The notes under the pieces: model-generated
Told to the model about the DNA's origin: nothing
Seen by the model: the letters and a program-made list of their open reading frames with translations, nothing else
Databases searched by the model: none
In this document: positions 45,533 to 56,397 of the stretch, piece after piece
Position numbering within the stretch: the stretch's first letter is position 1
Layout of the letters: the number at the start of each line of letters is the position of its first letter
Source: Thozetella sp. PMI_491
Lineage: Eukaryota; Ascomycota; Sordariomycetes; Chaetosphaeriales; Chaetosphaeriaceae
Length of the DNA stretch: 64,000 nucleotides
Assembly: GCA_021432635.1 (NCBI GenBank)
Contig: MU270023.1
Span: forward strand, 1,116,001-1,180,000
Direction: 5' to 3'
Program-made: the position numbers and the translations under genes

Positions 45533-45721
45533 ATGCCCCATCTTCTAGCTTGGTGCCTGCCCTTGTATTCACCATCTCTTTCCATCGGTTGCTTCCTGAG
45601 ACCACAATCTACACCAGCACTGCAACGACGCTCCTGCAACAGCGAACCGAACACGTTATCCGGCAAGGTCGCAATGCAGTGCTCCTGGATCGGACCTCGT
45701 GATTTCGACAGCGTCGGGTGA
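45533..45721 (+). CDS. Doubtful short ORF (62 aa), possible secreted peptide
   Basis: The ATG has a good context (CACAATGCC), follows a pyrimidine-rich stretch and opens a weakly hydrophobic N terminus (MPHLLAWCLPLYSPSLSIGC) followed by LQRR, a possible kexin site, and a short tail with two cysteines. It ends at TGA, and a GTGAGA donor at the same spot would splice into an immediate stop, so the product is about 62 aa either way. No family is recognised. Confidence 0.22.
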   Translation: MPHLLAWCLPLYSPSLSIGCFLRPQSTPALQRRSCNSEPNTLSGKVAMQCSWIGPRDFDSVG

Positions 45722-47632
45722 GAATATAACAGACACGGTAGGTTGCTTCAAGACAGGAAACACTGCTAGTCATTTCTGACGAATTTCTGTAGGTAATACT
45801 GACCTGCGCGAATGATTTGGCCGATGCCACCGCCATCCTTTCCCAATCGACAGCTGCTGCCGACTGCCTTCTCTCGAGCTCGAATTGGGATGCTCATAAC
45901 TTTGACGAATCCTAGCGACCATCAGCAATCAAACCATTCCTTCCAGCGTCGCTATTCAATTCTGGTCACTCGAAAATTTGACAATCTCCAGATAAAACCC
46001 CCTCGATCGATGCGCCTATGTATCTCCTACGCCCAGTACCACTATGACACTGGGGTATCTACTAGCTCTGACACGACATCAGTCTGCCTCGACCGACCAA
46101 GTACCGCACAGAGACCGCTGCTCCAATGCTCCAATCCGCCCAGAACGATTTGACCGATACCGCTAGGCCGATGGTTCCGTACCAAGTCGCCCACATGCAC
46201 ACCGATACCGCAGGAAGTACTAGGCAGGCGGCGATGATGCTGAGCATGCCGATGGTGGAGATCCAAAGTTTTCCGAGAGGGACCCCAGAAGAGCCCCACG
46301 GTCGCAATGCCGCCGAAGAGATGCTGTATCGTTCCCATTCTGGGAAGTACTAGAATCCTTCTTCGTCCTTTTACCTAAACAGCTCTAGCAACGGCGCTCT
46401 GTCGACGGCGCTCTGTCGATTGTCTGCATGATCGTTTCGCAATAATCTACGACAAAAGCGCACAGCCTTATATCCTTGAGATGCCGCTTCCTGTACGTGA
46501 TCTTCACCAATTCTTTCCAAGGAAGGCTTCTGGCCGGCTCGCTCCGAGCAGCAGCCCCACCGTGCCGGTGCCATCCGCTGGGTTCTCGCATGCTCCAAGG
46601 CCGAGAGGTAGCTTGATGATACCCCAAATATAGCCCGGCAGCCGGAGGGGGGATTAAAACGTTGCCGTCGTGGATAGGTAGCCCTCTGTTGCGTTAAATG
46701 AATGGCGCCCGATCGAGCTCATCATAAAAACTCGAGCAGTGGGCTAGATCTTAAGTGCCATCCGCTAGCGCGTAAAATTTGCCCATCGTGATGTTTCCAA
46801 CCCCGTGCAGGGCTGATATACAGCCCACCAGGAACCAGTGTGACCAAAACAGCGCCAAAGAGAGCGGGGGAAGGGAGTGGGCGTCTGGGACACACCTTCC
46901 TATCCTATTAAGGATGGTCAGAAATTGCGGGCAATGTGTTACTATTCGTAAATCTGGCATGCCGGGAGAACTCAGCGGAAAGCGGGCTACAATAAAACAC
47001 TAATCATGTCTACTTTGTTCCCGTGAAGAAACTACTCGTCTTCATGTTATTAGTTGGTAGTCAGATGAACATATTAAGCCAGGCGGTGTAGTTAACTACG
47101 AAGCAGGTCAACCTTGCACAGTACGTGCCAGCCAGTGCCGCCCAGGCTGAAAATTCAGGCAAATGCAGAGGTCCGCCAGTGTGGATAGCCGGTATCCTGG
47201 GGCGTCAAATAATTACAGGAGTTGGCATCTGTGCTTCATGAATAAGTTGCCGTGCCTTCCGTTCTCCTCCAGTTGCTGGCCACAATTACTGGCCCCCAAG
47301 GCAATTCAACGCATTCGGTGGCTGAGCTTGTGGGGAAATTGGCTAACTTCCACGCCGTCTCCCCGGGGTGTCCCTGTAAGTAACAAAGTTCGGCCACAAA
47401 AAAGATGGAGGGTGGACATGGAGGGTGGCCGGGTCCGAGCGACACAACGTGATGGACTATCCGGACGCCTGCATTACCTCCACTCGTTATCATGAGATCT
47501 TTTCGGATAGCTAGCTCGTTGCTTGGAGAGAAATGAACATAAATAACTTGGTGTTTGCGTCGCATTCGGGATTGGTTCACCAGAGCTCCCGCCACGATCT
47601 ACCCTGCAGATTCCCACGGTTTCAAGTTCAAA
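45722..47632. other. Intergenic, no supported gene
   Basis: A minus-strand ORF at 46062-46307 is hydrophobic but begins with TTG and matches no family. The rest holds short ORFs only. Confidence 0.45.
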
Positions 47633-48151
47633 ATGCGTTCCACGAGACGGAAAGATCCGCTCGCCACGCTGGCTTGGACAAAACTCATCCAGGAAGCCAG
47701 CGTAGCGGAACCTGACTTACGCCGCTTGCTGGGTCATTCTGGTATTCTTGATGCTATCGCTGAGCACGCCGATGGTGGTGTTGATCTTGACCACTGGATT
47801 TCTGGGCTCAACCAAGACCTCGTTGGCGATGCGGAGGCTCTGCACTCCCAATCAATCACCAGAGGACTGGAGCCTGAGGCAGATTCCGATTCCGATTCCG
47901 GCTCCGATTCTGATAGTCCTGCTTCTTCAACTCCCGGCGACATAAATGACTTGGATATGTGGCAGCAGCTAAGAGATATCGAAATTGAGTGTGGGGGGTC
48001 AGATGCACTCGACAGTTGGTTGGCACCGGGAATTAGCCCCATCGCCAGAACCATCTCTCCGAAAGCCAATGGTGGCCAGCTGCAGAGGACAGCAGGCCCT
48101 GAAAAACCTATGACGATATCGGGTTCGCTACCGGCAGTGGCACACTTTTGA
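47633..48151 (+). CDS. Conserved-looking fungal hypothetical protein, acidic Ser-Asp rich (172 aa)
   Basis: This single ORF starts with MRSTRRKDPLATLAWTKLIQ and continues EASVAEPDLRRLLGHSGILD, an amphipathic pattern I associate with a widespread uncharacterised fungal protein (LAWxKLIxEASxxxPxLRxLxGHAxxLD). A DSDSDSGSDSDS run follows at residues about 90-101, then a mixed C-terminal tail. There is no signal peptide or membrane segment. Acidic Ser-Asp runs are often targets of casein kinase 2, but no function can be given. The open frame extends upstream only through a TTG. The match to a known family is from memory and uncertain. Confidence 0.6.
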   Translation: MRSTRRKDPLATLAWTKLIQEASVAEPDLRRLLGHSGILDAIAEHADGGVDLDHWISGLNQDLVGDAEALHSQSITRGLEPEADSDSDSGSDSDSPASSTPGDINDLDMWQQLRDIEIECGGSDALDSWLAPGISPIARTISPKANGGQLQRTAGPEKPMTISGSLPAVAHF

Positions 48152-49375
48152 TCCCCTAGGGCTGTTCATCGTACCAGTTTCTCTCAGCTAGTAGCTACTC
48201 GCATCACCGAGAAGTCCTCTACGACTACACTACGAGAGATCTCGATCTCGTTTCGCCCCCGCAATAGCTTCTACGGGCGAGGGCCGCCTTGGCAGCCATC
48301 GCAGGACGGGCTGCGTAACTAGCCGACAGAGAATAGTGCATAACACCCCTGGCACGAGAAGACACAACAAGGAAGGCTCGAGGCACAAAGAAACTCCCTA
48401 GCAGAGAAATCCAAGTACCGATCACGGAGCGAAAACCTGATTCATTGTCGGCACCTTGCCGTTGGTCGGAAACTACTTGAGGCGACCGAGTTCGAGACGC
48501 GCTCGACCGTTCGATTACGGCGCAAGCAAGGGACAACACATCATGGAAAATACCCTGAGCCTGCAAGGGAGATACCTGAGCGGATGACCGAATTTGGCAC
48601 CACCACCGGGGAACAATTGGGGACTGGTGCTGCAGACTCGAGGTGTTGTGAAGACACTGTACGGTCGGGGGATGCTGCTGTTTTAGGTAGGCATATTTTT
48701 TTAGGAACTGCATACGGCCGGTAGTTGGAGGTCTGCTTATTCTGTATGTCGTAGATAAGTAAGGTGGGCCGATCGAACGGTCTAGACCACATGATATTAG
48801 CTCCGTCAGCCAATCGGGCGCGGAGAACTGTGTGCGGCTTGTCCCGATAGACCCCTAGTTGTAGCATCACGTCATCAGGCGATTGCGGCATTGCGAGAGA
48901 GTTAGGATGTCGTTCGATTGGCTATAGGGGAGGGCCTTGCATTGAGCTCCGCCGGGGGCCAATTTGTCGAATGGAAGCGACTCAGTCTCATTCTGAGTCG
49001 CGAATCTATGAATCTGTGGTTGTTGTGCATGCTCCTGGCAGCCGGGCCGTCTGGCTTGAACTGGTAGGGCCGAGCGCTTATTTAGGATTGCCCTAGTCTC
49101 TTTATTTTGCAGCCGTGTAACTATTTTCGAAGCAAACCATGATGATGTTCATATTGCTGCTGCCACGCGAGGCCTATATGGTAACCTCGTATCCTGAGTA
49201 ACCATCCGCCCCATCTCCTAAAACGGGGTGCATTCCTCCCTAGCATCCATTGCATCTGGCTCTTCATATTCCCCGCCTATGCTCACAGCCGGCGCAGACC
49301 CTCGCTGGGCCGAGGTTTCTTCTGTATGCCAGGGTAAAACACCCCAGATTGCCTTGAGCAGTTGCTGTTGGAGAA
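48152..49375. other. Intergenic, no supported gene
   Basis: Two minus-strand ORFs (48225-48713 and 48541-48891) have ATG starts but overlap each other and show no family features. I do not support either. Confidence 0.45.
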
Positions 49376-50489
49376 ATGCTGACGAAATGGATAGTCGACA
49401 CCATAGTTTGCGATACGATGTACCCGAAGCATGATAGGATGCGAAGGAACTCGAGTGATTCTCTTCAACCCGCACTCCGGCCAACACGCCGATATCCCGC
49501 GAGCGCACCTCCATCGCCGAAGATCAAGACGGTCCGCTTTAGGGAGGACCATCTCGAGCGAGTGCAATACTTCTTAAAGTCGGACACACCGCTCTCTATT
49601 GGTGTATCCGCAGACCGATATGCCACGATAGCTAGTCCTGGCCTCTCAGCAGATGGTAGGCTTCGAGTCAACCTTGTAAATTTCCCGCTAGAATCAGCAA
49701 GACGACACGGCCAGCCAGCTCGCCTAGAGGGTATGAAGGTTTCTCAAGACGGAAGCTTGCTTTTTGGGTCAGCGTCTGTTGCCAACCTAGGCTACCAAAA
49801 ACAAGTAATTTGCCGATTTACCTGGGATAATTGGAACACAGTATCCTTCGTTGAGGCCCAGTACCATCCGAGTGCTCGCACCATCAGCACGCCGACCGGT
49901 TATGACCCTTTCATCTTCCAGATTGACCTCTCTCTCGTCAAATCATTACGCGTCACAACCATTATATGCTGCCTTCAATATACCGTGAACGGATGTGAGT
50001 ACTGGGACAACAACGACGATTCGAACTTTGTGGTTACGTTTAGTGATATCTCGAATGAAGCGTTACCTGACGCCTCCAAACCATCCACTACCTGCCCGCG
50101 TGTTGATTTGACTCCCCTACCCTCTATTTGCCCAAGTCCTCCTTCTCGCGAAAAAAGTACACAACTCGTGAGTCGGAAAGTACTGACGGATGATTACTCG
50201 GAATACCCCCCGGCCACTGTCCATCCTCCGAGGTATGTTTGTCGTCAAAATGTGAGCTATTTGCTGTTGTCGCATTCGCGGCTGATATTTTAACCTTAGA
50301 AATCATGCTATGACGCGATCAAACCCTGGTGTTGCTGGGATTCAACACCTTAAGAAGATAGACTACAGTCAGTACGACCTTACCAGGTGCCTTGCCAATG
50401 CTATACAATTGAGCAGGCGCAAGTCTCAGGAGTTTTTCTTGGCCAAAGATGAAGGAAGTATCCGGGGTTACCGTACAACCACTGCTTAG
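49376..50489 (+). CDS. CBM21 protein, probable PP1 glycogen-targeting subunit (348 aa)
   Basis: Two exons (49376-50232, 50300-50489) encode 348 aa. KTVRF at residues 51-55 is a protein phosphatase 1 docking motif (RVxF type), followed by the conserved HLERVQYFLKSDTP stretch. Residues about 115-225 form a CBM21 carbohydrate-binding module: VSQDGSLLFGSASVANLGYQ, then ICRFTWDNWNTV and EYWDNNDDSNFVVTF. Proteins of this type (Gac1/Reg-like) bring PP1 to glycogen to activate glycogen synthase; the role here is by family. It is shorter than the usual fungal members, which carry long disordered ends, so it may be a compact paralogue. Met1 gives an odd 14-residue leader; the next Met (MYPKHD, 49418) may be the real start. 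Confidence 0.82.
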
Positions 50490-51466
50490 CTCGACCAACA
50501 CTTCTGTGTCAGAGACTCTGGCTGCATGGTTAGTCCAAAGCATTTAATCCTAGCCCTGCCATACCAAAATTCAGGAGAGAGATTAAGTAGACGATTAAGG
50601 CTCATATCAACCTAAGGTATATGTAGCAAGGGCCAATGCGCCCGCTAGCACAAATTTCATAGACGTGGATGGGCTGCCCAGCTTTTCGCCGAGGGGAGCG
50701 ATTTGATTTGAGAACTACCGCCTCGCCTGCTTGACCTTGAGAGGATTACTAGATGCCGTGATGTCTAGTCCGGCAACAAGACAGAATGGCTGCCGAACTT
50801 TGTTGCACCGGTTAGGGAACACATGCAACAGAGCGCCTCCCAATCTGTAGCGAAAACCTTACACTTTGTGGCTACGCTACTGGTACTGGCTTTACCTAAG
50901 CTGACTTGAGCCTGTCCTATGCGGGAGCTCCCGGAATTATAGCTTCGCTTTGCTGCTCTCCGGTACGATTTCCAAAAGACAGTTGATATTATTAGGTTGT
51001 TTCTACATCTCAGTTAGTATGTGCCATATGATTAGAGTCCTAGGAGTCAATATTCTAGTATGAAAAAAGGGGGTCTCTTCCCTGATTAGGGAAGGCAAGA
51101 GGCGCGAAACTAACCATTTTGATCTCTTTATATCCAATAGCGAGTAGAGCGGTCTTTTGACATCACCGTCGGGGGTTCTCAGCTAGGATTATTCACCCTC
51201 TTAGTAGAGCTCTGAAGATGCTCCGCGGAAAAGAGAGAAGCATGACACAAGGGCTGGATATTGCATTGGCCAATTAACGCGGGCTATACTTGGCATCGAT
51301 TCAAGGTCCAAGGAGATCTCTCTTTGCCAGTATATAGATCAATTAGATCGGTTCTCCTTAGACTAGATGCTCGCTATCTGCTTCGCATAGCTGTACGGCA
51401 TATTTTTTTTATTTAGAGAGAGTTCGGGTAGCAAATCAAATCTCGGGATGCGATTAACTGCTATTC
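50490..51466. other. Intergenic, no supported gene
   Basis: This is the 3' flank of two convergent genes. No ORF, repeat or RNA signal is supported. Confidence 0.55.
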
Positions 51467-52471
51467 CTAACATGTAAATGCCCCTTCGTATATGCAATAC
51501 AAAGAATGCAACCAGTGATCCAAGACCCGGATAGCATTACGAGTGTGCTTCCTTTCTTCATCTTCAATACCTGGCTTGAGCATCTGTTGCCGGCATGCCT
51601 CCAACATAGCCTCGTATGCCTCAATCAGAAGAAGGACTTGGAGCTTGGACACCCTTCCATTCTTCTCGTCTGGGTGCTGCCGGAAGAAGGCCTTGGCAAG
51701 CTCGTCTGTCAAGAGCTCGAGACAGATTTGTAAGCCGACATAGCTGGACCTCAATTCTTCCTTAGACTGTGATAGTGTACAGGCCGGCAGTCTCGTGATG
51801 GCCTGGCTCGTGCGTGGCAGGCTACTTTGATACGGCTGTCGCGAGTTGCAATCCGTTTCCACCGCTGTCACTGACGATGTTGCTATCGACGATGGAAAGC
51901 TTTCCAGGCGGCCAGCTTCGAAGTCGTCATCAATAATATGAGTGTAGGCCTCTGAGACGCTGCTGCCTCTACTCCGCTGACCCTGGTGACGGTCGTAGTG
52001 CGAAGTCCGCGGTGGATATGCGGCCCCGGCATGTTTGAACTCGAGATCTAGGAGATTTGGGAGCAGTGTCTGGTAAGACTGAGCTAAACTAGATGCTCTG
52101 TCGTAAGGAGGCTTTTTCTTGATCGTATCGGCTCCTGGTAGTCTGTGCGGATCAGTCTGAATGTTGGGACGGACCGCCTCTTCATAAGGCCGCCTCTTTC
52201 CCGTGCATTTCTCAGGGCCGCTCGAGGACAATCGAGAACTGGAGTGTGTAATATGATCGTAATAGGGCAATGAATCATCGGTGATAGTTCCATCTTGTGT
52301 CGCTGTAGCTAACCTCGGGGTATCAACTTCTCGCGGTCGAGGTGGCCGGCATGGTGGTGACTTGGGCGGCACAGGCGGTCTGTTGACCCCTAAACCGCTA
52401 AGATCGTAGAAAACTATATTTGTTTCCAGGTATCGGAAAGGTCGCCTTTTAGTCAGTCTTTTTCTGGTCAT
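51467..52471 (-). CDS. Uncharacterised fungal protein, disordered N-terminal half (334 aa)
   Basis: This single ORF has a first ATG at 52471. The N-terminal two thirds is rich in Pro, Ser and Arg (VNRPPVPPKSPPCRPPRP) and probably disordered. The C-terminal about 100 residues look folded and helical: SSYVGLQICLELLTDELAKA, then FFRQHPDEKNGRVSKLQVLL and IEAYEAMLEACRQQM. This pattern recurs in an uncharacterised fungal family, judged from memory. There is no signal peptide or membrane segment. No function is assigned. It is convergent with the CBM21 gene. Confidence 0.65.
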   Translation of the reverse strand: MTRKRLTKRRPFRYLETNIVFYDLSGLGVNRPPVPPKSPPCRPPRPREVDTPRLATATQDGTITDDSLPYYDHITHSSSRLSSSGPEKCTGKRRPYEEAVRPNIQTDPHRLPGADTIKKKPPYDRASSLAQSYQTLLPNLLDLEFKHAGAAYPPRTSHYDRHQGQRSRGSSVSEAYTHIIDDDFEAGRLESFPSSIATSSVTAVETDCNSRQPYQSSLPRTSQAITRLPACTLSQSKEELRSSYVGLQICLELLTDELAKAFFRQHPDEKNGRVSKLQVLLLIEAYEAMLEACRQQMLKPGIEDEERKHTRNAIRVLDHWLHSLYCIYEGAFTC

Positions 52472-53234
52472 TCTGAGTGTCAAGGGAGGACCAGGTAACG
52501 GAGGGTGAAAGGTTAGAATTAGTGCAATAATGATTGAGCCTCGGCTAAGAAGCTTTTTGAATACATGAATTATAAACTATTTTATGTAACTAAATCCCAA
52601 GTAACCATTTCTCCGCACTGCAGCCCGAGGCATATCGCTTAATTCATTGTAAGATCATACGACTATCTTGCTACAAGAATTCGGCGTAGTGTTACACAAG
52701 TGTCAGCTAATCTCTACATGAGCACGTGCATCACTTCTGCATTCTCTAAATATATATGATTGGGTACCTGTCTAAAGCTTCAGCGTTGGCTCTCTTCCGC
52801 TTTGATCACCGGCTTTCCAGCCGCCTCTCTGTTTCCTGCATGGCTGTGTTGTCTACCGAGAATCAAACCACTTCGTGGCAAAGAGTAGGAATTACCGGCT
52901 TGCCCGCATTCCTCCGTGTACTTCGCCACGAAAGAAGAAACGAAGAAGCATAAGCAAAAATTGTTTTGCGAAGCGACAATTAGTATATGGGCGCTTGGCT
53001 GTTTGGCTGTTGCCACTGGTCTAGTTATGTCTGACAGTCAGGTAATAGTCAGGTTGCTTTCGTGCCAACTTCGGGATACTACCTTACCTTCGCCCGGTTT
53101 CGGATCTGTTTGTCCTGTTAGCCAGATTATCTTCTCCTAGTTAAAAAGGGGACCATCTTAGCGCGGCCATTGATTACTTCCCTTAATCACAGGCAAACGC
53201 AAACATTCCACCACATTTTTCAGAAGCACTAAAC
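52472..53234. other. Intergenic promoter region
   Basis: Divergent promoters of the 334-aa protein gene and the secreted DUF4215 gene lie here. Short ORFs at 52.76 kb and 52.92 kb are not supported. Confidence 0.5.
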
Positions 53235-54235
53235 ATGATCCTTAATATATTTCTTCATGTCTTTGTTGCTACTGTCGCTGTAAAGGCTTCAGGCTTCATC
53301 ACTCTTCGAGGTATCACAACCACTCCGTGCACAACGCCGACTCCCTCGACCACTCCATGCACAACGCCGACTCCCTCGACCACTACCAAAACTCTCCCAA
53401 CGCTTACCTCAACAATTCACTGTAACCACAGTGGATGTGGTGGTATCTGTGGAGATGGGTAAGACATTTTTAAGTGCGAATTTAATCTCAGCAGTGAGAG
53501 CTAACCCCTCCTCCCTTCAGCATAGTACAATCACCATACGAAGAGTGCGACTTGGGCCCAAAACTCAATGGCGCACCGGGTAGCGGGTGCAGCAAGGACT
53601 GCAAGAAAGTTTCATTTTGCGGCAATGGAATCCTAGAGCAAGGAGAGGAATGCGACTTGGGTCCTTTGAACGGAGTCTATAACTCTGGCTGCTCTGCAAA
53701 CTGTACCAAGCTATCCGTCTGTGGCAATGGCGTCGTTGAGGCCGGCGAAGAGTGCGACGCTGGTCATCTCAATGGAGCCTACGGTAGTGGCTGCTCGGAA
53801 AATTGCACCCTATGCGGATACTGCGGCGATGGCATTGTCGACGACAACGAAGAGTGCGACGACGGTGTTGCTAACAACGGGCAGCCATGGTCTAGTTGCG
53901 ATGCCAACTGCCACAGGACGCACCCCTGTGGGACCGAGCTTCCGTCATGCATCAACGGCCCCTGCCCAGTTTGCAATCCAAATCCCAATTACAACCTGTG
54001 CACCATTACCACATCATGCATCGTTACTCCCAGTGGCAATGACTACTGTGCATGCCGCGCAGGTTACCGTGCAAGTGGTATGGACCCTACGGACGGAAGA
54101 CAATTCCGGTTGCCATTCCCTGGGCATGAATTCCTCGTTTTTGTGGCTCCAGGCGTCGATTGCGACCAACTTTGCACGACCCCTTTCCCCGGACCGGAGT
54201 CATGCCAGGAAGTTCTGCTGAGGAGCGACTGCTGA
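53235..54235 (+). CDS. Secreted cysteine-repeat protein, DUF4215 type (312 aa)
   Basis: Two exons (53235-53458, 53521-54235) give 312 aa. A signal peptide (MILNIFLHVFVATVAVKASG) is followed by a Thr/Pro-rich linker with a duplicated TTPCTTPTPS block, likely O-glycosylated. Four successive modules follow the DUF4215 pattern (CGNGxxExGEECDxG...GCSxxC): GDGIVQSPYEECDLG, GNGILEQGEECDLG, GNGVVEAGEECDAG and GDGIVDDNEECDDG. The first module is split by the intron and rejoined exactly. The rest is a Cys-rich tail (CIVTPSGNDYCACRAGY) ending in SDC. Such repeats occur in extracellular proteins of bacteria, protists and fungi; their acidic residues suggest calcium binding, which is unproven. No catalytic domain is present. 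An adhesin or surface role is speculation. Confidence 0.85.
53321..53380. repeat. 30-bp in-frame tandem duplication
   Basis: Two 30-base copies (53321-53350 and 53351-53380) differ at one position and encode the duplicated TTPCTTPTPS linker block of the secreted protein. The near-identity suggests a recent copy-number change. Confidence 0.9.
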
Positions 54236-55122
54236 AGATTGTTATTCATTGATTGGGAGAATGGTTTGATGCTGACTAGGTCGGATATTTGCCTTAACCA
54301 TTGGGCTCTCTTCATATATATCTAGTTTGTGTTTCCCATTGTTTATCTCTTTCTAAGATTAAAAAAATGCCATATTAATATAGGGTTGAGTTAGTAGTCT
54401 AATTATATAAGATATATTATTTATACAAGTGTTACTAATAGAATTTATATATAATTTATATTATTTTCTACGTAATAATTATATATATAAGGTTTTCTTT
54501 TAGTAATATTTATTATATAAATTAAAAACAGCTTATAATATAATTCACCTCAAGGTACACTGTACATTTACACCCCTGAGCGAGTGCCCTACCGCTCTAG
54601 TATTGGCCTCATAGTAAGAAGCTATTCTAAACGATTATTAACTGAGTACAAGCGTTGGAAACTAGGGCGACTTTGTCTGTCGAAGACTTTCACAGAAGCG
54701 GCTCATATTCATCATCTCTAGGCTCCTAGCCTATCTCTAACCCATGGCTGTTTATTTACAATAAATTCGCGCACTGCAATGGCCATTCACCCACCGGGGA
54801 AGCTAACAAATTTATGCAGCACCTGACGCATAGACTGCCTGCTAATCTGGAACGCGGCTAAAACCCCTCCCTCAACAACCCTTTATCTTGGGATCAAACA
54901 ACAGCTTAATTTCGCTCGGGAATTGGCCATGTGCTTGATTCAACCTCATGGCAAGGAAGGGTAACACACGCTGACCCGACGCTGTTGGTACTGGGGGCTT
55001 GCCTCATCGCCACACTCTGGTTGTGCAGGACACCGCACCCTCGTCGTGACCCAATCCTTTTTGGCCTCACTATTCTTCTCTTTTTCGCCACCATTCTATA
55101 CCGCCCTGGCACAAATTTGCTT
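54236..55122. other. Intergenic with AT-rich island
   Basis: About 54360-54545 is almost entirely A and T with dense TpA, RIP-like. From 54931 the frame of the next gene is open upstream of its ATG and encodes hydrophobic sequence, but it has no in-frame ATG, so it is not included. Confidence 0.5.
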
Positions 55123-56397
55123 ATGTCGTGCACGCACTTTGACCCGTTCGTTTGTGCCGCCCTCCATAACGAGATCGTGGCCATCCTTGCCACTCAGGCT
55201 GCAGAGCACAACAACAGGCTTGTCCGCAATTTTTTTCTCGCGTATGAAGGGGCAGAAAATCTCAGGCCGCGGCTATCCCCAGAACTCATTACCTTCTTGG
55301 AGGCCATCGATCTTCTAGTCAGCGACGGAGAAGATGGCTTGGCACTCAACTTTGCACCGCACTTGGCAATGCCACATCCCAACGAATTTTGGATACTGAA
55401 TGGCGGGCTTCCCAATTTGCACGGAGAAACCCACGAAGATTGGGTAATTCTATACCGTGGTAAGTCATGTACGCGCAAGTTGGCCGGCACGATGCGCGCA
55501 AAGGACTTTGCGCCATCCTTGCCGTGAACTCGAGGCTCCGCAGCTGCTCAAAGCTTAGCGCATGATATCTCGCACCTCGGCCGCTGACCAATCGCAGCAA
55601 CCGAGCCTGAATATGGGGTTTATTTTGACATGGAAACCGGCCTCTGTACTTGGCAGCAAGAGGCTACGCCTTGGCTTCACACCTGGTTAGAGACGATTCC
55701 TTTCTGCTCGCATCTAGTCTCGGGTTCGTTGAGAGCAAGTGCAAGGGGTAAAACGGACTAACATGGCTGTCTGTACTCCAGGTTCCCACTAGAGCGAGCG
55801 TTGAGGTTATTGCTGAGCTTTTATCGGTCAGGCAGGTTCCAGGCCACTGTAGGAGACGAACAAATCTATGAACCGACGGGCCATAGGCGGTATACCCCCG
55901 CCGACCTCAATAGGGACTTAGATTCGTATCACAATCTTCTCGCGGCGATTCAGGCTCGTTGTCTAGACAGCACAGTCAGCGAAGAACCAGGTCTTATCGA
56001 CGAGGGCGTTTTGGATGAGTTTCGCATTTCGGGCTTTCTCAGAGACTTCCTCCTAAAGGCTCGACGACCAAGTTTCGCTTTTATTGCTCCAGGCCTTCAA
56101 CTTCCTTGCTCTAGTTTGTTTCAGGAAACTGTCCAGAGAGATAAGGGCAGCGAGCGGTACAATCTTGTCCGGGAAGAAGGCCGCGTGCCACAGGACGATG
56201 AGCCATGGGACCCGGGCTGGATGCAGAAGAGTTCGAATCGTGACGGCGAGCCGATGCCTCTCTTCTTCGGCCCACCTATTGAGCTGGGGGGTAGTCAGTG
56301 GATTTTTCTTTCGCCCAGCGTGGCCCTGGTACGGGAGGAACTGTATGGTGGATCCAGACCCAGGTCTGACCAGGCCATGCCAGCTCGATTTGTATAA
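55123..56397 (+). CDS. Uncharacterised protein, three exons (about 355 aa)
   Basis: Exons 55123-55459, 55598-55723 and 55793-56397 give about 355 aa. The first exon reads MSCTHFDPFVCAALHNEIVA and later NEFWILNGGLPNLHGETHED followed by WVILYR. The second contains EYGVYFDMETGLCTW, and the third FPLERALRLLLSFY-like helical sequence and IELGGSQWIFLSPS. The composition is that of a folded globular protein; I recognise no domain. The frame is open for about 190 bases before the ATG and would add two hydrophobic segments, but only from a non-ATG codon. The third junction uses a weak GTTCGT donor and a CACTAG acceptor; a later donor (GTAAAA, exon end 55747) would add eight residues. A frameshifted pseudogene is therefore not excluded. 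Confidence 0.55.

Noticed and set aside
46062-46307. Hydrophobic minus-strand ORF that could be a membrane protein
   Set aside because: It begins at TTG, has no family match, and overlapping frames are equally open.
48225-48891. Two overlapping minus-strand ORFs of 116 and 162 codons with ATG starts
   Set aside because: They occupy different frames of the same DNA, and neither has a domain, signal peptide or plausible splice partner.
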